The notes under the pieces were generated by a model. The model saw only the letters and a list, made by a program, of their open reading frames with translations. It ran no database searches and had not been told where the DNA came from. Below are positions 1 to 18,612 of a stretch of DNA of 64,000 bases, one piece after another. The position numbers were made by a program, and so were the translations under genes. Each line of letters starts with the position of its first letter. The first letter of the stretch is position 1. The stretch lies in assembly GCF_024347355.1 (NCBI RefSeq), contig NZ_AP025465.1:310001-374000 (forward strand), written 5' to 3'. Source of the stretch: Vibrio chagasii (GTDB taxonomy: Bacteria; Pseudomonadota; Gammaproteobacteria; Enterobacterales; Vibrionaceae).

Positions 1-939
<939 letters not shown>

Positions 940-1100
940 ACAACACCCAAGGGGTTTTGATGGACTCATAACTGTTGTTTCCGCTTTAAAAAGCAGAGGC
1001 AAACAAGAACACTTGAATGAGTTTACGTAAGAACTTTTAATAGCTTTCCAGATTATTTTGCCTTCAGTTTTTAAAAAAGCTGAAAGTAAAAGCAAAATTT

Positions 1101-1219
1101 TGCTTGGCGACCATAGCATTGTGGACCCACCTGATTCCATGCCGAACTCAGAAGTGAAACACAATAGCGCCGATGGTAGTGTGGGGCTTCCCCATGTGAG
1201 AGTAGGACATCGCCAGGCT
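1101..1219 (+). rRNA. rrf: 5S ribosomal RNA (copy 1)
   Basis: About 119 bases starting tgcttggcgacc and ending catcgccaggct, with the conserved core ccgaactcagaagtgaaac. The closing helix of this copy contains a G-U pair (gcttggcga against tcgccaggc), where copy 2 has a perfect pair. It closes the operon whose 23S is truncated at the window start. The end points are set by homology to other 5S genes and may be off by a base or two. Confidence 0.95.
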
Positions 1220-1231
1220 TTAATTTCGACT

Positions 1232-1250
1232 TTGTCTACAAAGTAGACAA
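1232..1250 (+). other. Perfect hairpin between rRNA operons
   Basis: The arms ttgtctac and gtagacaa enclose an aaa loop just behind the 5S gene. No U-tract follows, so it is not a typical intrinsic terminator. It could be an RNase processing stem or a Rho-independent-like stop. The same hairpin follows 5S copy 2 (about 6781-6799) but not copy 3, where tRNA-Asp follows. Confidence 0.5.
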
Positions 1251-1287
1251 GTCACCATAGAGTTCTAAGTTTTCTTAGTATTTTATG

Positions 1288-1315
1288 TTGACTTTCAAAG
1301 TAGAAAGCGTACTAT
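1288..1315 (+). promoter_or_regulatory. rRNA operon promoter (operon 2)
   Basis: The -35 box is TTGACT at 1288-1293 and the -10 box is TACTAT at 1310-1315, with a 16-base spacer. A GC-rich discriminator (acgcgtcctgc) follows. The 16-base spacing and GC-rich discriminator are usual for rRNA promoters under stringent (ppGpp/DksA) control. An A/T-rich stretch just upstream could serve as an UP element. Confidence 0.7.
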
Positions 1316-1352
1316 ACGCGTCCTGCTTAAGTGCTAAGGCACTGAAAGCAAA

Positions 1353-1363
1353 GCTCTTTAACA
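1353..1363 (+). promoter_or_regulatory. boxA antitermination site in the 16S leader (operon 2)
   Basis: gctctttaaca matches the rRNA boxA consensus (TGCTCTTTAACA) bound by NusB/S10 to let polymerase read through the operon. The same sequence recurs in the second leader (6902-6912) and in both 16S-23S spacers (3348-3358 and 8957-8967). Confidence 0.8.
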
Positions 1364-1569
1364 ATTTAAACCTATCAATCTGTGTGGGCACTCGTTGATG
1401 AATATCAAAAAATGAAACTTCGGTTTCAACTTGATTTCAATGAACTGAGTGACCAATCGATAATTTATTATCGGCACAGTCAATTCATTATCATTCTGTT
1501 GGAATGATAATAGCTTTAGAATTACTTTTTGTAGTTTTGAAGTCAGTATTCGTTGAGTCACAAAATCTT

Positions 1570-3124
<1,555 letters not shown>

Positions 3125-3212
3125 TACGAAGATACTCACGATAAGTGTCCACACAGATTGATACGGTTTAGAAAGTAAAGAGACGAAGAACTCCCAAGTT
3201 CTTCAATCTAGT

Positions 3213-3288
3213 GTCCCGTTCGTCTAGAGGCCTAGGACACCGCCCTTTCACGGCGGTAACAGGGGTTCGACTCCCCTACGGGATACCA
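3213..3288 (+). tRNA. tRNA-Glu (anticodon TTC)
   Basis: 76 bases beginning gtcccgttcgtctagagg and ending with an encoded CCA. The anticodon loop ctttcac gives TTC. The acceptor stem gtcccgt pairs with acgggat. It is the only tRNA in the 16S-23S spacer of this operon. Confidence 0.97.
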
Positions 3289-3598
3289 TCTTTAAGTGCA
3301 TTTTTTATAGTGTTTTTAAAAATGGTTACTTCATTACGAAGTGATTAGCTCTTTAACAATTTGGAAAGCTGACTGATTAACTCTATGAGTTAATCAAATT
3401 AAAAGTTCTCAATGTTTATCTTTAGATAAACACAACACAAACACATTCAAGTGTCTTGGCTTTTTGTCTTCACTTTTTAAAAGTGAAAATAAAGAGTATT
3501 AAATTGAGTCCGGCAAACACGTAATAAGAATTAACCCTTCTTGTTACAACCAAAAACCTTGGTTAGTTGCCATACACTAAGACCCTTTCGGGTTGTAT
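3289..3598 (+). other. 16S-23S internal spacer of operon 2 after tRNA-Glu
   Basis: Non-coding spacer of 310 bases carrying boxA at 3348-3358 and the sequences that pair around the 23S ends for RNase III processing (gggttgtatgg before the 23S start). From boxA onward it is nearly identical to the spacer of operon 3, so the two differ mainly in the tRNA block. Confidence 0.8.
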
Positions 3599-6489
<2,891 letters not shown>

Positions 6490-6649
6490 ACAACACCCAA
6501 GGGGTTTTGATGGACTCATAACTGTTGTTTCCGCTTTAAAAAGCAGAGGCAAACAAGAACACTTGAATGAGTTTACGTAAGAACTTTTAATAGCTTTCCA
6601 GATTATTTTGCCTTCAGTTTTTAAAAAAGCTGAAAGTAAAAGCAAAATT

Positions 6650-6768
6650 TGCTTGGCGACCATAGCATTGTGGACCCACCTGATTCCATGCCGAACTCAG
6701 AAGTGAAACACAATAGCGCCGATGGTAGTGTGGGGCTTCCCCATGCGAGAGTAGGACATCGCCAAGCT
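6650..6768 (+). rRNA. rrf: 5S ribosomal RNA (copy 2)
   Basis: About 119 bases, matching copies 1 and 3 except for two transitions near the 3' end (ccatgcgagag where the others have ccatgtgagag, and cgccaagct for cgccaggct). The second change turns a G-U pair of the closing helix into a Watson-Crick pair. The transcript then runs into the same hairpin seen after copy 1. Confidence 0.95.
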
Positions 6769-6836
6769 TTAATTTCGACTTTGTCTACAAAGTAGACAAG
6801 TCACCATAGAGTTCTAAGTTTTCTTAGTATTTTATG

Positions 6837-6864
6837 TTGACTTTCAAAGTAGAAAGCGTATTAT
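6837..6864 (+). promoter_or_regulatory. rRNA operon promoter (operon 3)
   Basis: TTGACT (6837-6842) and TATTAT (6859-6864) are separated by 16 bases, followed by the GC-rich discriminator tcgcgtcctgc. It is identical to the operon 2 promoter except in the -10 region (TATTAT against TACTAT), so the two operons may differ slightly in strength. Confidence 0.7.
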
Positions 6865-6901
6865 TCGCGTCCTGCTTAAGTGCTAAGGCACTGAAAGCAA
6901 A

Positions 6902-6912
6902 GCTCTTTAACA
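6902..6912 (+). promoter_or_regulatory. boxA antitermination site in the 16S leader (operon 3)
   Basis: gctctttaaca, the same boxA sequence as in the operon 2 leader, lies about 40 bases after the promoter. Confidence 0.8.
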
Positions 6913-7116
6913 ATTTAAACCTATCAATCTGTGTGGGCACTCGTTGATGAATATCAAAAATTGATTCTTAGGAATCACATTGATTTCAATGAACTGAGTG
7001 ACCAATCGATAATTTATTATCGGCACAGTCAATTCATTATCATTCTGTTGGAATGATAATAGCTTTAGAATTACACAGTAGTTTTGAAGTCAGTATTCGT
7101 TGAGTCACAAAATCTT

Positions 7117-8669
<1,553 letters not shown>

Positions 8670-8735
8670 TACGAAGATATTCGCGATAAGTGTCCACACA
8701 GATTGATACGGTTTAGAAAGTAAAGAGACGATATT

Positions 8736-8812
8736 GGGTCTGTAGCTCAGCTGGTTAGAGCGCTCGCCTGATAAGCGGGAGGTCGGTGGTTCAAGTCCAC
8801 TCAGACCCACCA
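8736..8812 (+). tRNA. tRNA-Ile (anticodon GAT)
   Basis: 77 bases from gggtctgtagctcagctgg to an encoded CCA. The anticodon loop ctgataa gives GAT and the acceptor stem gggtctg pairs with cagaccc. It is the first tRNA of the Ile-Ala spacer pair. Confidence 0.97.
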
Positions 8813-8826
8813 ATATCGACTTAGAT

Positions 8827-8902
8827 GGGGCTATAGCTCAGCTGGGAGAGCGCCTGCCTTGCACGCAGGAGGTCTGCGGTTCGATCCCGCATAGCTCCAC
8901 CA
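8827..8902 (+). tRNA. tRNA-Ala (anticodon TGC)
   Basis: 76 bases from ggggctatagctcagctgg to an encoded CCA. The anticodon loop cttgcac gives TGC and the acceptor stem ggggcta pairs with tagctcc. It lies 14 bases after tRNA-Ile in the same spacer. Confidence 0.97.
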
Positions 8903-9207
8903 TCTTTAAGTGTTCTTCCTTAAGAATCTTTAAAAATGGTTCATTTATTGAATCAAGCTCTTTAACAATTTGGAAAGCTGACTGATTAACTCTATGAGTT
9001 AATCAAATTAAAAGTTCTCAATGTTTATCTTTAGATAAACACAACACAAACACATTCAAGTGTCTTGGCTTTTTGTCTTCACTTTTTAAAAGTGAAAATA
9101 AAGAGTATTAAATTGAGTCCGGCAAACACGTAATAAGAATTAACCCTTCTTATTACAACCAAAAACCTTGGTTGTTTACTATACATAAAGACCTCTTCGG
9201 GTTGTAT
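8903..9207 (+). other. 16S-23S internal spacer of operon 3 after tRNA-Ala
   Basis: Non-coding spacer of 305 bases with boxA at 8957-8967. Its distal two thirds are almost identical to the operon 2 spacer and contain the 23S processing stem. Confidence 0.8.
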
Positions 9208-12098
<2,891 letters not shown>

Positions 12099-12258
12099 AC
12101 AACACCCAAGGGGTTTTGATGGACTCATAACTGTTGTTTCCGCTTTAAAAAGCAGAGGCAAACAAGAACACTTGAATGAGTTTACGTAAGAACTTTTAAT
12201 AGCTTTCCAGATTATTTTGCCTTCAGTTTTTAAAAAAGCTGAAAGTAAAAGCAAAATT

Positions 12259-12377
12259 TGCTTGGCGACCATAGCATTGTGGACCCACCTGATTCCATGC
12301 CGAACTCAGAAGTGAAACACAATAGCGCCGATGGTAGTGTGGGGCTTCCCCATGTGAGAGTAGGACATCGCCAGGCT
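12259..12377 (+). rRNA. rrf: 5S ribosomal RNA (copy 3)
   Basis: About 119 bases, matching copy 1 (ccatgtgagag, cgccaggct). This operon continues beyond the 5S into tRNA-Asp and tRNA-Trp. Confidence 0.95.
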
Positions 12378-12421
12378 TTAAATTATGAACGACTTGTCAG
12401 CGACGACAAGTAGTCCACTGC

Positions 12422-12498
12422 GGAGTGGTAGTTCAGTTGGTTAGAATACCGGCCTGTCACGCCGGGGGTCGCGGGTTCGAGTCCCGTCCACTCCGCCA
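12422..12498 (+). tRNA. tRNA-Asp (anticodon GTC)
   Basis: 77 bases from ggagtggtagttcagttgg to an encoded CCA. The anticodon loop ctgtcac gives GTC and the acceptor stem ggagtgg pairs with ccactcc. It lies 44 bases after the 5S gene as a distal operon tRNA, as in several enterobacterial and vibrio rrn operons. Confidence 0.97.
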
Positions 12499-12501
12499 CT
12501 T

Positions 12502-12538
12502 ATTCGATAACCTCGCCTAGTGCGAGGCTTTTTCGAAT
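12502..12538 (+). terminator. Terminator-like hairpin between tRNA-Asp and tRNA-Trp
   Basis: A strong stem cctcgc/gcgagg followed by cttttt, inside a wider inverted repeat attcga/tcgaat. It has the form of an intrinsic terminator, yet tRNA-Trp lies 20 bases further on. It may be partly read through (boxA antitermination), act as a processing stem, or mean that tRNA-Trp is expressed at a lower level. Confidence 0.6.
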
Positions 12539-12557
12539 CTAAAGTACAAAAAGTTTT

Positions 12558-12634
<77 letters not shown>

Positions 12635-12640
12635 CATTGA

Positions 12641-12671
12641 AAGGCTCTAGCAGAAATGCTAGAGCCTTTTT
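12641..12671 (+). terminator. Intrinsic terminator of rRNA operon 3
   Basis: A 10-bp perfect stem aggctctagc/gctagagcct with loop agaaat, followed by ttttt. It ends the rRNA-tRNA transcript. Degenerate copies of this hairpin follow each decayed tRNA-Trp copy downstream. Confidence 0.9.
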
Positions 12672-12683
12672 GCTTTCTGAATC

Positions 12684-12767
12684 TAATAATACTCTATTGG
12701 CAGAGCCGCGGATTCCCCTACTTACCAAAACTGTGCGTGTTGGGAGTTTATGCCTCAACCCTTGCCA
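12684..12767 (+). pseudogene. Decayed tRNA-Trp copy
   Basis: The segment ctattggcagagccgcggattcc (with small differences) and then gcgtgttgggagtt...cccttgcca follows the same order as the intact tRNA-Trp. The anticodon arm is replaced by unrelated sequence with an insertion, and the acceptor stem no longer pairs. A terminator hairpin sits behind it at the equivalent place. It is best explained as a tandem duplicate of the tRNA-Trp/terminator unit that has lost function. Confidence 0.8.
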
Positions 12768-12776
12768 TATACTAAG

Positions 12777-12804
12777 CCTCAGCAGAAATGCTGAGGTTTT
12801 TTTT
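12777..12804 (+). terminator. Terminator behind the decayed tRNA-Trp copy
   Basis: Stem cctcagc/gctgagg with the same agaaat loop as the functional terminator upstream, followed by eight T. The stem sequence has drifted but pairing is kept, which suggests selection for termination after the tRNA part decayed. Confidence 0.85.
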
Positions 12805-12831
12805 CGCGAAGCAAAGTTGGAATAACTACGC

Positions 12832-12924
12832 GTTCCCCTAGCTCGCCAGCTCAGTCTAATCTCTCCATTCCTGCCATATTTAAGTCTTTAGAGTGCGCGT
12901 CCCAGCAAAATGCTAGAGCCTTTA
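12832..12924 (+). pseudogene. Second, more eroded tRNA-Trp/terminator relic
   Basis: It retains tctaatctctccattcctgcca (the intact gene has cgaatctctccacccctgcca) and then agcaaaatgctagagccttta, a damaged form of the terminator's right arm. The 5' half of the tRNA is missing. A further scrap, attcctgtcat at about 12927-12937, may be a third relic. Confidence 0.65.
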
Positions 12925-12939
12925 TTATTCCTGTCATCT

Positions 12940-13330
12940 TTAGAAGTAACGCTAGAAGTACCAAGTGATCTCTATCTAGCCAATACTCATTTTGCTCTAT
13001 AGTTCCGCTAGTTAATAACTAACGCTATTCTAGCGAGACATTGATTCCCGTTCTTTGTGTTTCCAGGTGAAAGGTGAAGTCTTTCGATTGAAGCTAATAT
13101 AACTTGAGAGTGGGTTATTGGGGAGGCTAGTGAGTGTGCAGAACAATGAGGTATCTGTAGGACTTAACCTCCTGAAAGAGTTCCGGCCAAATTTAGTACT
13201 CCCCCTAAATTAAGGTTTTCGATTACTCCAATAATAGTGGTATCAAATATCTATATAAGCTTCTATGTTCTACACATACCTTTCAGCGATAGCTTCAGTG
13301 TGGGAATTGGTGAGTTTGACTTTCATTAGG
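12940..13330. other. Intergenic stretch without recognisable genes
   Basis: About 390 bases between the tRNA relics and the convergent antiporter terminator. I see no convincing reading frame, tRNA, promoter pair or repeat here. Confidence 0.6.
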
Positions 13331-13333
13331 TAT

Positions 13334-13362
13334 AAAAAAGGCCACCTAAAGTAGGTGGCCTT
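13334..13362 (-). terminator. Terminator of the antiporter gene
   Basis: Stem gccacct/aggtggc with loop aaagt. Read on the minus strand it ends in a run of six T. It lies 20 bases beyond the stop codon of the antiporter. Confidence 0.85.
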
Positions 13363-13380
13363 GGTTAATCTATCTAGGTG

Positions 13381-14661
13381 TTAATCTAGCTCTTTCTCTG
13401 CTTGTTTTGCTTTCTCTATCATAGGAGTAATTGTCGAGCCTTGAACCAGAATCGAGAACACCACTACGGCATAGGTCATGACAAGGATTATCTCTTTAAC
13501 ATCTATCGCTTTGTCTTCAATTACCCAGATACCGGAAGGGATTGATAGAGCCATGGCTAGTGCTAAGCCTCCACGTAAGCCGCCCCAAGTTAGAATCTTA
13601 ATCGACCATGGGTTGTAAGTTCTAAAGCGCTTAAATCCAATGTACGACAAGAAAACACTCAGGTAGCGTGCACTCAATACTAGAGGAACTGCGAATGCCA
13701 TTAAGATCCAGTCTTCTTGGTGGAATTTGAACAGCAGCATCGACATACCAATCAATAAGAACAATACGCCATTTAAGAACTCATCTATTAGTTCCCAGAA
13801 GTGGTCAAGGTGGTCTTCACTCTCTTTAGAGAAGCCGATAAAGCGAGTCCAGTTACCAATCATGATACCTGATACCACCATAGCTAATGGACCTGATACG
13901 TGGAGAACTTCAGCAAAAGCATAACCTGCAGTAGGGACACCAATGGTGAGTAGCAATTCCATTGAGTGGTCATCAGTATTACTGATTAGGTAGTGGAATA
14001 TAAGACCTAATGCAAAACCATAAACGATACCGCCAATAGCCTCTTGGACAAATAGCATGGTCACGCTGCCAACTGTCGGTGCTTCTGTGCCAAACGCAAT
14101 GGTGAATAGAGTGACGAAGATTACCAAGCCAAAACCATCGTTAAATAGCGATTCACCTTCAATCTGAGTTGAGATTCGTTTCGGTGCATCGAGTTTCTTT
14201 ACTATGGCTAAAACAGCGATTGGGTCGGTAGGGGAGATAAGAGAACCGAATAGTAAGCAGTAAATGAGATCGAATTGGATGCCGATGAACTGACAGAAAC
14301 CATAAAGAACAAAACCAATAAAGAAGGTCGAGAAAAGAGTAGCGCCGAGTGCGAGCACTGTGATTTCCCACTTTTGGTCTTTTAGGTTTGGTAGTTTTAT
14401 CCCTAAACCGCCTGCGAATAGTAAGAAGCCTAATATCCCTTTAAGTAGGAAGTCTTCAAAGTTGATACTGGCAACCGTTTCAGAAGCAATGTCGGCCAAC
14501 TGAAACCAGTTGTTTTGGCCCGCAATGATAATTAAAAGAGACAGCATCATTGAGCCTGCTGTGATGGCGATGGTTGTTTGCATTTTACCAATTTTGCTAT
14601 TAACAAAGGCAATGAGCATGGCTGCAGCAGACAAGAAGCATAAGGTGTAATAGACCGACAT
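13381..14661 (-). CDS. Na+/H+ (cation/proton) antiporter, CPA1 / NhaP type
   Basis: A 426-residue inner-membrane protein with about 12 hydrophobic segments, expected to exchange Na+ (or K+) for protons. Family signatures seen are the ion-binding SPTDPIAVLAI and the following EGESLFNDGFGLV, plus LTWGGLRGGLALA in a late helix, all typical of NhaP/NHE-type CPA1 carriers. No C-terminal TrkA-C/RCK domain is present, unlike the K+/H+ antiporter NhaP2 (CvrA). I chose the ATG at 14661 (MSVYYTLC), which opens directly into the first membrane helix. A TTG further out at 14724 would add 21 residues with no signal-like character. It is transcribed away from metH, with a terminator at its end. Substrate ion cannot be read from the sequence. 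Confidence 0.9.
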   Translation of the reverse strand: MSVYYTLCFLSAAAMLIAFVNSKIGKMQTTIAITAGSMMLSLLIIIAGQNNWFQLADIASETVASINFEDFLLKGILGFLLFAGGLGIKLPNLKDQKWEITVLALGATLFSTFFIGFVLYGFCQFIGIQFDLIYCLLFGSLISPTDPIAVLAIVKKLDAPKRISTQIEGESLFNDGFGLVIFVTLFTIAFGTEAPTVGSVTMLFVQEAIGGIVYGFALGLIFHYLISNTDDHSMELLLTIGVPTAGYAFAEVLHVSGPLAMVVSGIMIGNWTRFIGFSKESEDHLDHFWELIDEFLNGVLFLLIGMSMLLFKFHQEDWILMAFAVPLVLSARYLSVFLSYIGFKRFRTYNPWSIKILTWGGLRGGLALAMALSIPSGIWVIEDKAIDVKEIILVMTYAVVVFSILVQGSTITPMIEKAKQAEKELD

Positions 14662-14763
14662 TGGGGTACCAACATGTAACAAAGTATGAATATGAATTTT
14701 CGTTGTCTCATGCTCAAATAGCAAACACTTTTTGTCAGGACTCGGTAATCAATTTCCTCTTTT

Positions 14764-14779
14764 AGACGTCTAGACTCCT
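14764..14779 (+). promoter_or_regulatory. MetJ operator (two adjacent met boxes) before metH
   Basis: agacgtct at 14764-14771 is a perfect match to the 8-bp MetJ consensus AGACGTCT. The directly abutting agactcct (14772-14779) matches 6 of 8. Tandem 8-mers are the binding arrangement of the methionine repressor with S-adenosylmethionine. The site lies 51 bases before the metH start codon in the divergent control region. This predicts repression of metH, and perhaps of the antiporter, when methionine is plentiful. Confidence 0.75.
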
Positions 14780-14829
14780 TTTTAATGTGTGATAGGATGG
14801 AAGCATAATTAAAGGAATGAGGTTGTACC

Positions 14830-17800
14830 GTGGGAAGTAATGTAAGGCAAAAGATTGATGCTCTGTTGAAGCAACGAATTTTACTGATTGATGGTGGCAT
14901 GGGTACCATGATTCAGGACTATAAATTGGAAGAGCAAGACTATCGTGGTGAACGCTTTGCGGATTGGCATAGTGACTTAAAGGGTAACAATGACCTTTTG
15001 GTACTTACACAACCTAAGCTTATCAAAGATATTCATTCGCAATATTTGGAAGCTGGGGCAGACATCCTTGAAACCAATACTTTTAACGCTACAACCATTG
15101 CTATGGCCGACTACGATATGGAAAGCCTTAGTGAAGAAATTAACTTTGCAGCAGCCAAGTTAGCACGAGAAGCCGCTGACGAATGGACTGCAAAGACTCC
15201 TGAAAAACCTCGTTTCGTTGCCGGCGTCTTAGGCCCAACAAACCGTACTTGTTCTATCTCTCCAGATGTTAATGATCCGGGTTATCGTAATGTGAGTTTT
15301 GATGAGTTAGTCGAGGCCTACTCTGAATCGACTCGCGCGCTGATCAAAGGTGGCTCAGACCTTATTCTTATCGAAACCATCTTCGATACACTCAATGCTA
15401 AAGCGTGTGCTTTTGCAGTGGAATCTGTTTTCGAAGAAGTAGGCATCACTTTACCGGTCATGATCTCTGGCACCATTACTGATGCATCAGGTCGTACGCT
15501 TTCAGGGCAGACGACGGAAGCTTTCTATAACGCCCTTCGTCATGTTAAGCCTATCTCGTTTGGTTTGAACTGTGCATTAGGCCCTGATGAGCTGCGTGAG
15601 TATGTTGGCGAGATGTCTCGTATCTCAGAGAGTTATGTTTCTGCTCACCCTAACGCAGGCTTACCTAACGCATTTGGCGAGTATGACCTTTCACCTGAAG
15701 ACATGGCAGAGCACGTTAAAGAATGGGCTGAAAGTGGCTTCTTGAACTTGATTGGTGGCTGTTGTGGTACTACGCCAGAACATATTCGTCAAATGGCAGA
15801 AGCGGTTGAAGGTGTAACTCCTCGCCAATTGCCGGACCTACCTGTGTCGTGTCGTTTATCCGGTTTAGAACCTCTGACCATTGCAAAAGAGTCTCTGTTT
15901 GTAAACGTAGGTGAGCGAACGAACGTGACCGGTTCTGCGCGCTTCAAACGCTTGATCAAAGAAGAGCTTTACGATGAGGCATTGAGTGTTGCTCGTGAGC
16001 AAGTTGAAAATGGTGCCCAGATCATCGATATCAATATGGATGAAGGAATGCTAGACGCTGAAGCGTGTATGGTTAAATTCCTTAATCTATGTGCCTCTGA
16101 GCCAGAGATTTCAAAAGTCCCAGTAATGGTCGATTCATCAAAATGGGAGGTTATTGAAGCCGGCCTGAAATGTATTCAGGGTAAAGGTATCGTTAACTCA
16201 ATTTCTCTTAAAGAAGGTAAAGAGAAGTTCGTCGAGCAAGCGAAGTTGGTTCGCCGCTATGGTGCAGCCGTAATCGTGATGGCGTTCGATGAAGTCGGTC
16301 AGGCAGATACACGTGAACGTAAAGTCGAGATCTGTACCAATGCTTACAACATTCTTGTTGATGAGGTTGGCTTCCCACCTGAAGACATTATTTTTGACCC
16401 AAACATCTTCGCGGTTGCGACTGGTATTGAAGAGCATAACAACTATGCGGTTGATTTCATTGAAGCGGTAGGCGATATCAAGCGCGGCCTACCTCATGCG
16501 ATGATCTCGGGTGGTGTATCGAACGTGTCATTCTCATTCCGAGGTAATAACTACGTTCGTGAGGCAATCCACGCTGTATTCTTATACCACTGTTTTAAAA
16601 ATGGTATGGATATGGGCATCGTAAACGCTGGTCAGCTGGAAATTTACGATAACGTGCCAGAAGATCTGCGTGATGCTGTTGAAGATGTTGTACTAAACCG
16701 TCGTGAAGACTCTACGGAACGCTTGCTGGATATGGCAACCGAGTATCTAGAGCGAGCGGTTGGTAAAGTTGAAGATAAATCAGCACTCGAGTGGCGCACT
16801 TGGCCTGTAGAGAAGCGTTTAGAGCACTCTTTGGTCAAAGGTATTACTGACTTCATCGTTGAAGATACTGAAGAAGCACGTGTCAATTCAGCTCGACCAA
16901 TTGAGGTAATTGAAGGTCCGCTAATGGACGGCATGAACGTGGTCGGCGACTTGTTTGGTGCAGGCAAGATGTTCCTCCCTCAAGTTGTTAAATCGGCCCG
17001 TGTAATGAAGCAAGCTGTAGCCCACTTGGAGCCGTTTATTAATGCATCCAAAGAAGTTGGTGCGAGTAACGGTAAGATCCTTCTCGCGACAGTTAAGGGC
17101 GATGTTCATGATATTGGTAAGAACATTGTTGGCGTCGTTCTTCAATGTAATAACTATGACATCATCGACCTAGGCGTGATGGTTTCATGTGAAAAAATTC
17201 TCAAAGTCGCGAAAGAAGAAAACGTCGATATTATTGGTCTTTCTGGCCTGATTACTCCATCCCTTGATGAAATGGTGCATGTTGCCAAAGAAATGGAACG
17301 ACAAGGCTTTAAGTTACCACTATTGATTGGTGGTGCTACGACATCCAAGGCGCATACTGCTGTTAAAATTGAACAGAATTACTCAGAACCGGTGGTCTAC
17401 GTTAATAACGCTTCTCGTGCAGTTGGCGTATGTACCTCACTACTTTCTGAAGAGCTAAAACCTGCCTTCGTTGAGAAGTTGGACTTAGATTACGAGCGCG
17501 TTCGCGATCAGCATAATCGTAAGAAGCCTCGCACTAAGCCAGTGACACTCGAGCAAGCTCGCGCAAATAAAGTGGCGATTGATTGGGACGCATATACTCC
17601 GCCAGCACCAGCTAAACCGGGTGTGCATGTATTCAATGATTTTGATGTGGCAACACTGCGTAACTATATCGACTGGACACCATTCTTCATGACATGGTCA
17701 TTAGTCGGTAAGTACCCAGCTATTCTTGACCACGAAGAGGTGGGCGAAGAGGCAAAACGTTTATTCAAAGATGCGAACGAGTTACTGGATCGTGTAGAGA

Positions 17801-18507
17801 AAGAGAAGCTACTTGAAGCCCGTGGTATGTGTGCGATGTTCCCTGCTAACAGTGTTGGTGATGACATTGAGGTGTATACCGATGAGTCTCGTACCGAGGT
17901 TCTCAAAGTTCTACATAACCTTCGCCAACAGACTGAGAAGCCTAAAGGCTTTAACTACTGTTTGTCAGATTACATTGCTCCAAAAGAAAGCGGTAAAGCG
18001 GACTGGATTGGTGGTTTTGCTGTGACAGGCGGTATTGGTGAGCGTGAGCTAGCGGATGAATACAAGGCCAATGGTGATGACTACAATGCCATCATGATTC
18101 AGGCTGTGGCTGATCGACTGGCTGAAGCGTTTGCTGAATACCTACACCAAGAGGTACGAAAGGACATTTGGGGTTACGCTCCAGATGAAGACTTATCTAA
18201 CGATGATCTGATTCGAGAGAAATACCAAGGTATTCGTCCTGCTCCTGGTTATCCTGCTTGCCCTGAGCATACAGAGAAGGGCACGTTGTGGGAGTTGATG
18301 GATGTTGAGAGGACCATCGATATGTCACTGACGTCCAGCTATGCGATGTGGCCTGGTGCTTCAGTTTCTGGGATGTACTTCTCTCACCCTGATTCTCGAT
18401 ACTTTGCGATTGCTCAGATTCAACAGGATCAAGTAGACAGCTATGCTGACCGTAAGGGTTGGGATATGTTGGAAGCTGAGAAGTGGCTAGGTCCAAATAT
18501 TAACTAG
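14830..18507 (+). CDS. metH: Cobalamin-dependent methionine synthase
   Basis: 1,225 residues (E. coli MetH has 1,227). It transfers the methyl group of 5-methyltetrahydrofolate to homocysteine via methylcobalamin. Module order is complete. The homocysteine domain has zinc ligands C248 and C311-C312 (GGCCGTT), one off the E. coli numbering. Then come the pterin-binding domain (about 355-620), the cap and B12-binding domains with the DxHxxG motif (D758-V-H760-D, H760 being the lower cobalt ligand), and the C-terminal reactivation domain binding S-adenosylmethionine (about 900-1225, [12 protein letters not shown]). Start is GTG at 14830 with a gagg 8 bases upstream. A MetJ-type operator lies in front. 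It is convergent with lysC, sharing a bidirectional terminator. Confidence 0.98.
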   Translation: MGSNVRQKIDALLKQRILLIDGGMGTMIQDYKLEEQDYRGERFADWHSDLKGNNDLLVLTQPKLIKDIHSQYLEAGADILETNTFNATTIAMADYDMESLSEEINFAAAKLAREAADEWTAKTPEKPRFVAGVLGPTNRTCSISPDVNDPGYRNVSFDELVEAYSESTRALIKGGSDLILIETIFDTLNAKACAFAVESVFEEVGITLPVMISGTITDASGRTLSGQTTEAFYNALRHVKPISFGLNCALGPDELREYVGEMSRISESYVSAHPNAGLPNAFGEYDLSPEDMAEHVKEWAESGFLNLIGGCCGTTPEHIRQMAEAVEGVTPRQLPDLPVSCRLSGLEPLTIAKESLFVNVGERTNVTGSARFKRLIKEELYDEALSVAREQVENGAQIIDINMDEGMLDAEACMVKFLNLCASEPEISKVPVMVDSSKWEVIEAGLKCIQGKGIVNSISLKEGKEKFVEQAKLVRRYGAAVIVMAFDEVGQADTRERKVEICTNAYNILVDEVGFPPEDIIFDPNIFAVATGIEEHNNYAVDFIEAVGDIKRGLPHAMISGGVSNVSFSFRGNNYVREAIHAVFLYHCFKNGMDMGIVNAGQLEIYDNVPEDLRDAVEDVVLNRREDSTERLLDMATEYLERAVGKVEDKSALEWRTWPVEKRLEHSLVKGITDFIVEDTEEARVNSARPIEVIEGPLMDGMNVVGDLFGAGKMFLPQVVKSARVMKQAVAHLEPFINASKEVGASNGKILLATVKGDVHDIGKNIVGVVLQCNNYDIIDLGVMVSCEKILKVAKEENVDIIGLSGLITPSLDEMVHVAKEMERQGFKLPLLIGGATTSKAHTAVKIEQNYSEPVVYVNNASRAVGVCTSLLSEELKPAFVEKLDLDYERVRDQHNRKKPRTKPVTLEQARANKVAIDWDAYTPPAPAKPGVHVFNDFDVATLRNYIDWTPFFMTWSLVGKYPAILDHEEVGEEAKRLFKDANELLDRVEKEKLLEARGMCAMFPANSVGDDIEVYTDESRTEVLKVLHNLRQQTEKPKGFNYCLSDYIAPKESGKADWIGGFAVTGGIGERELADEYKANGDDYNAIMIQAVADRLAEAFAEYLHQEVRKDIWGYAPDEDLSNDDLIREKYQGIRPAPGYPACPEHTEKGTLWELMDVERTIDMSLTSSYAMWPGASVSGMYFSHPDSRYFAIAQIQQDQVDSYADRKGWDMLEAEKWLGPNIN

Positions 18508-18540
18508 CTATTAAATCCGCGAGTTACTTGTAAAAATAGA

Positions 18541-18567
18541 AAGGGTTGCTTAATTGCAACCCTTTTT
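18541..18567. terminator. Bidirectional terminator between metH and lysC
   Basis: Stem aagggttgc/gcaaccctt with loop ttaatt, T-run on the plus strand and A-rich flank (T-run on the minus strand) on the other side. It serves both convergent genes. Confidence 0.85.
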
Positions 18568-18612
18568 GTATCTGTACTTTGAGCGTTGAACTCTTATTAA
18601 TTCACTATCGCC

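Noticed and set aside
14662..14724. Longer antiporter start at a TTG codon
   Set aside because: The extra 21 residues are hydrophilic and have no ribosome-binding site; they lie close to the divergent metH promoter/operator.
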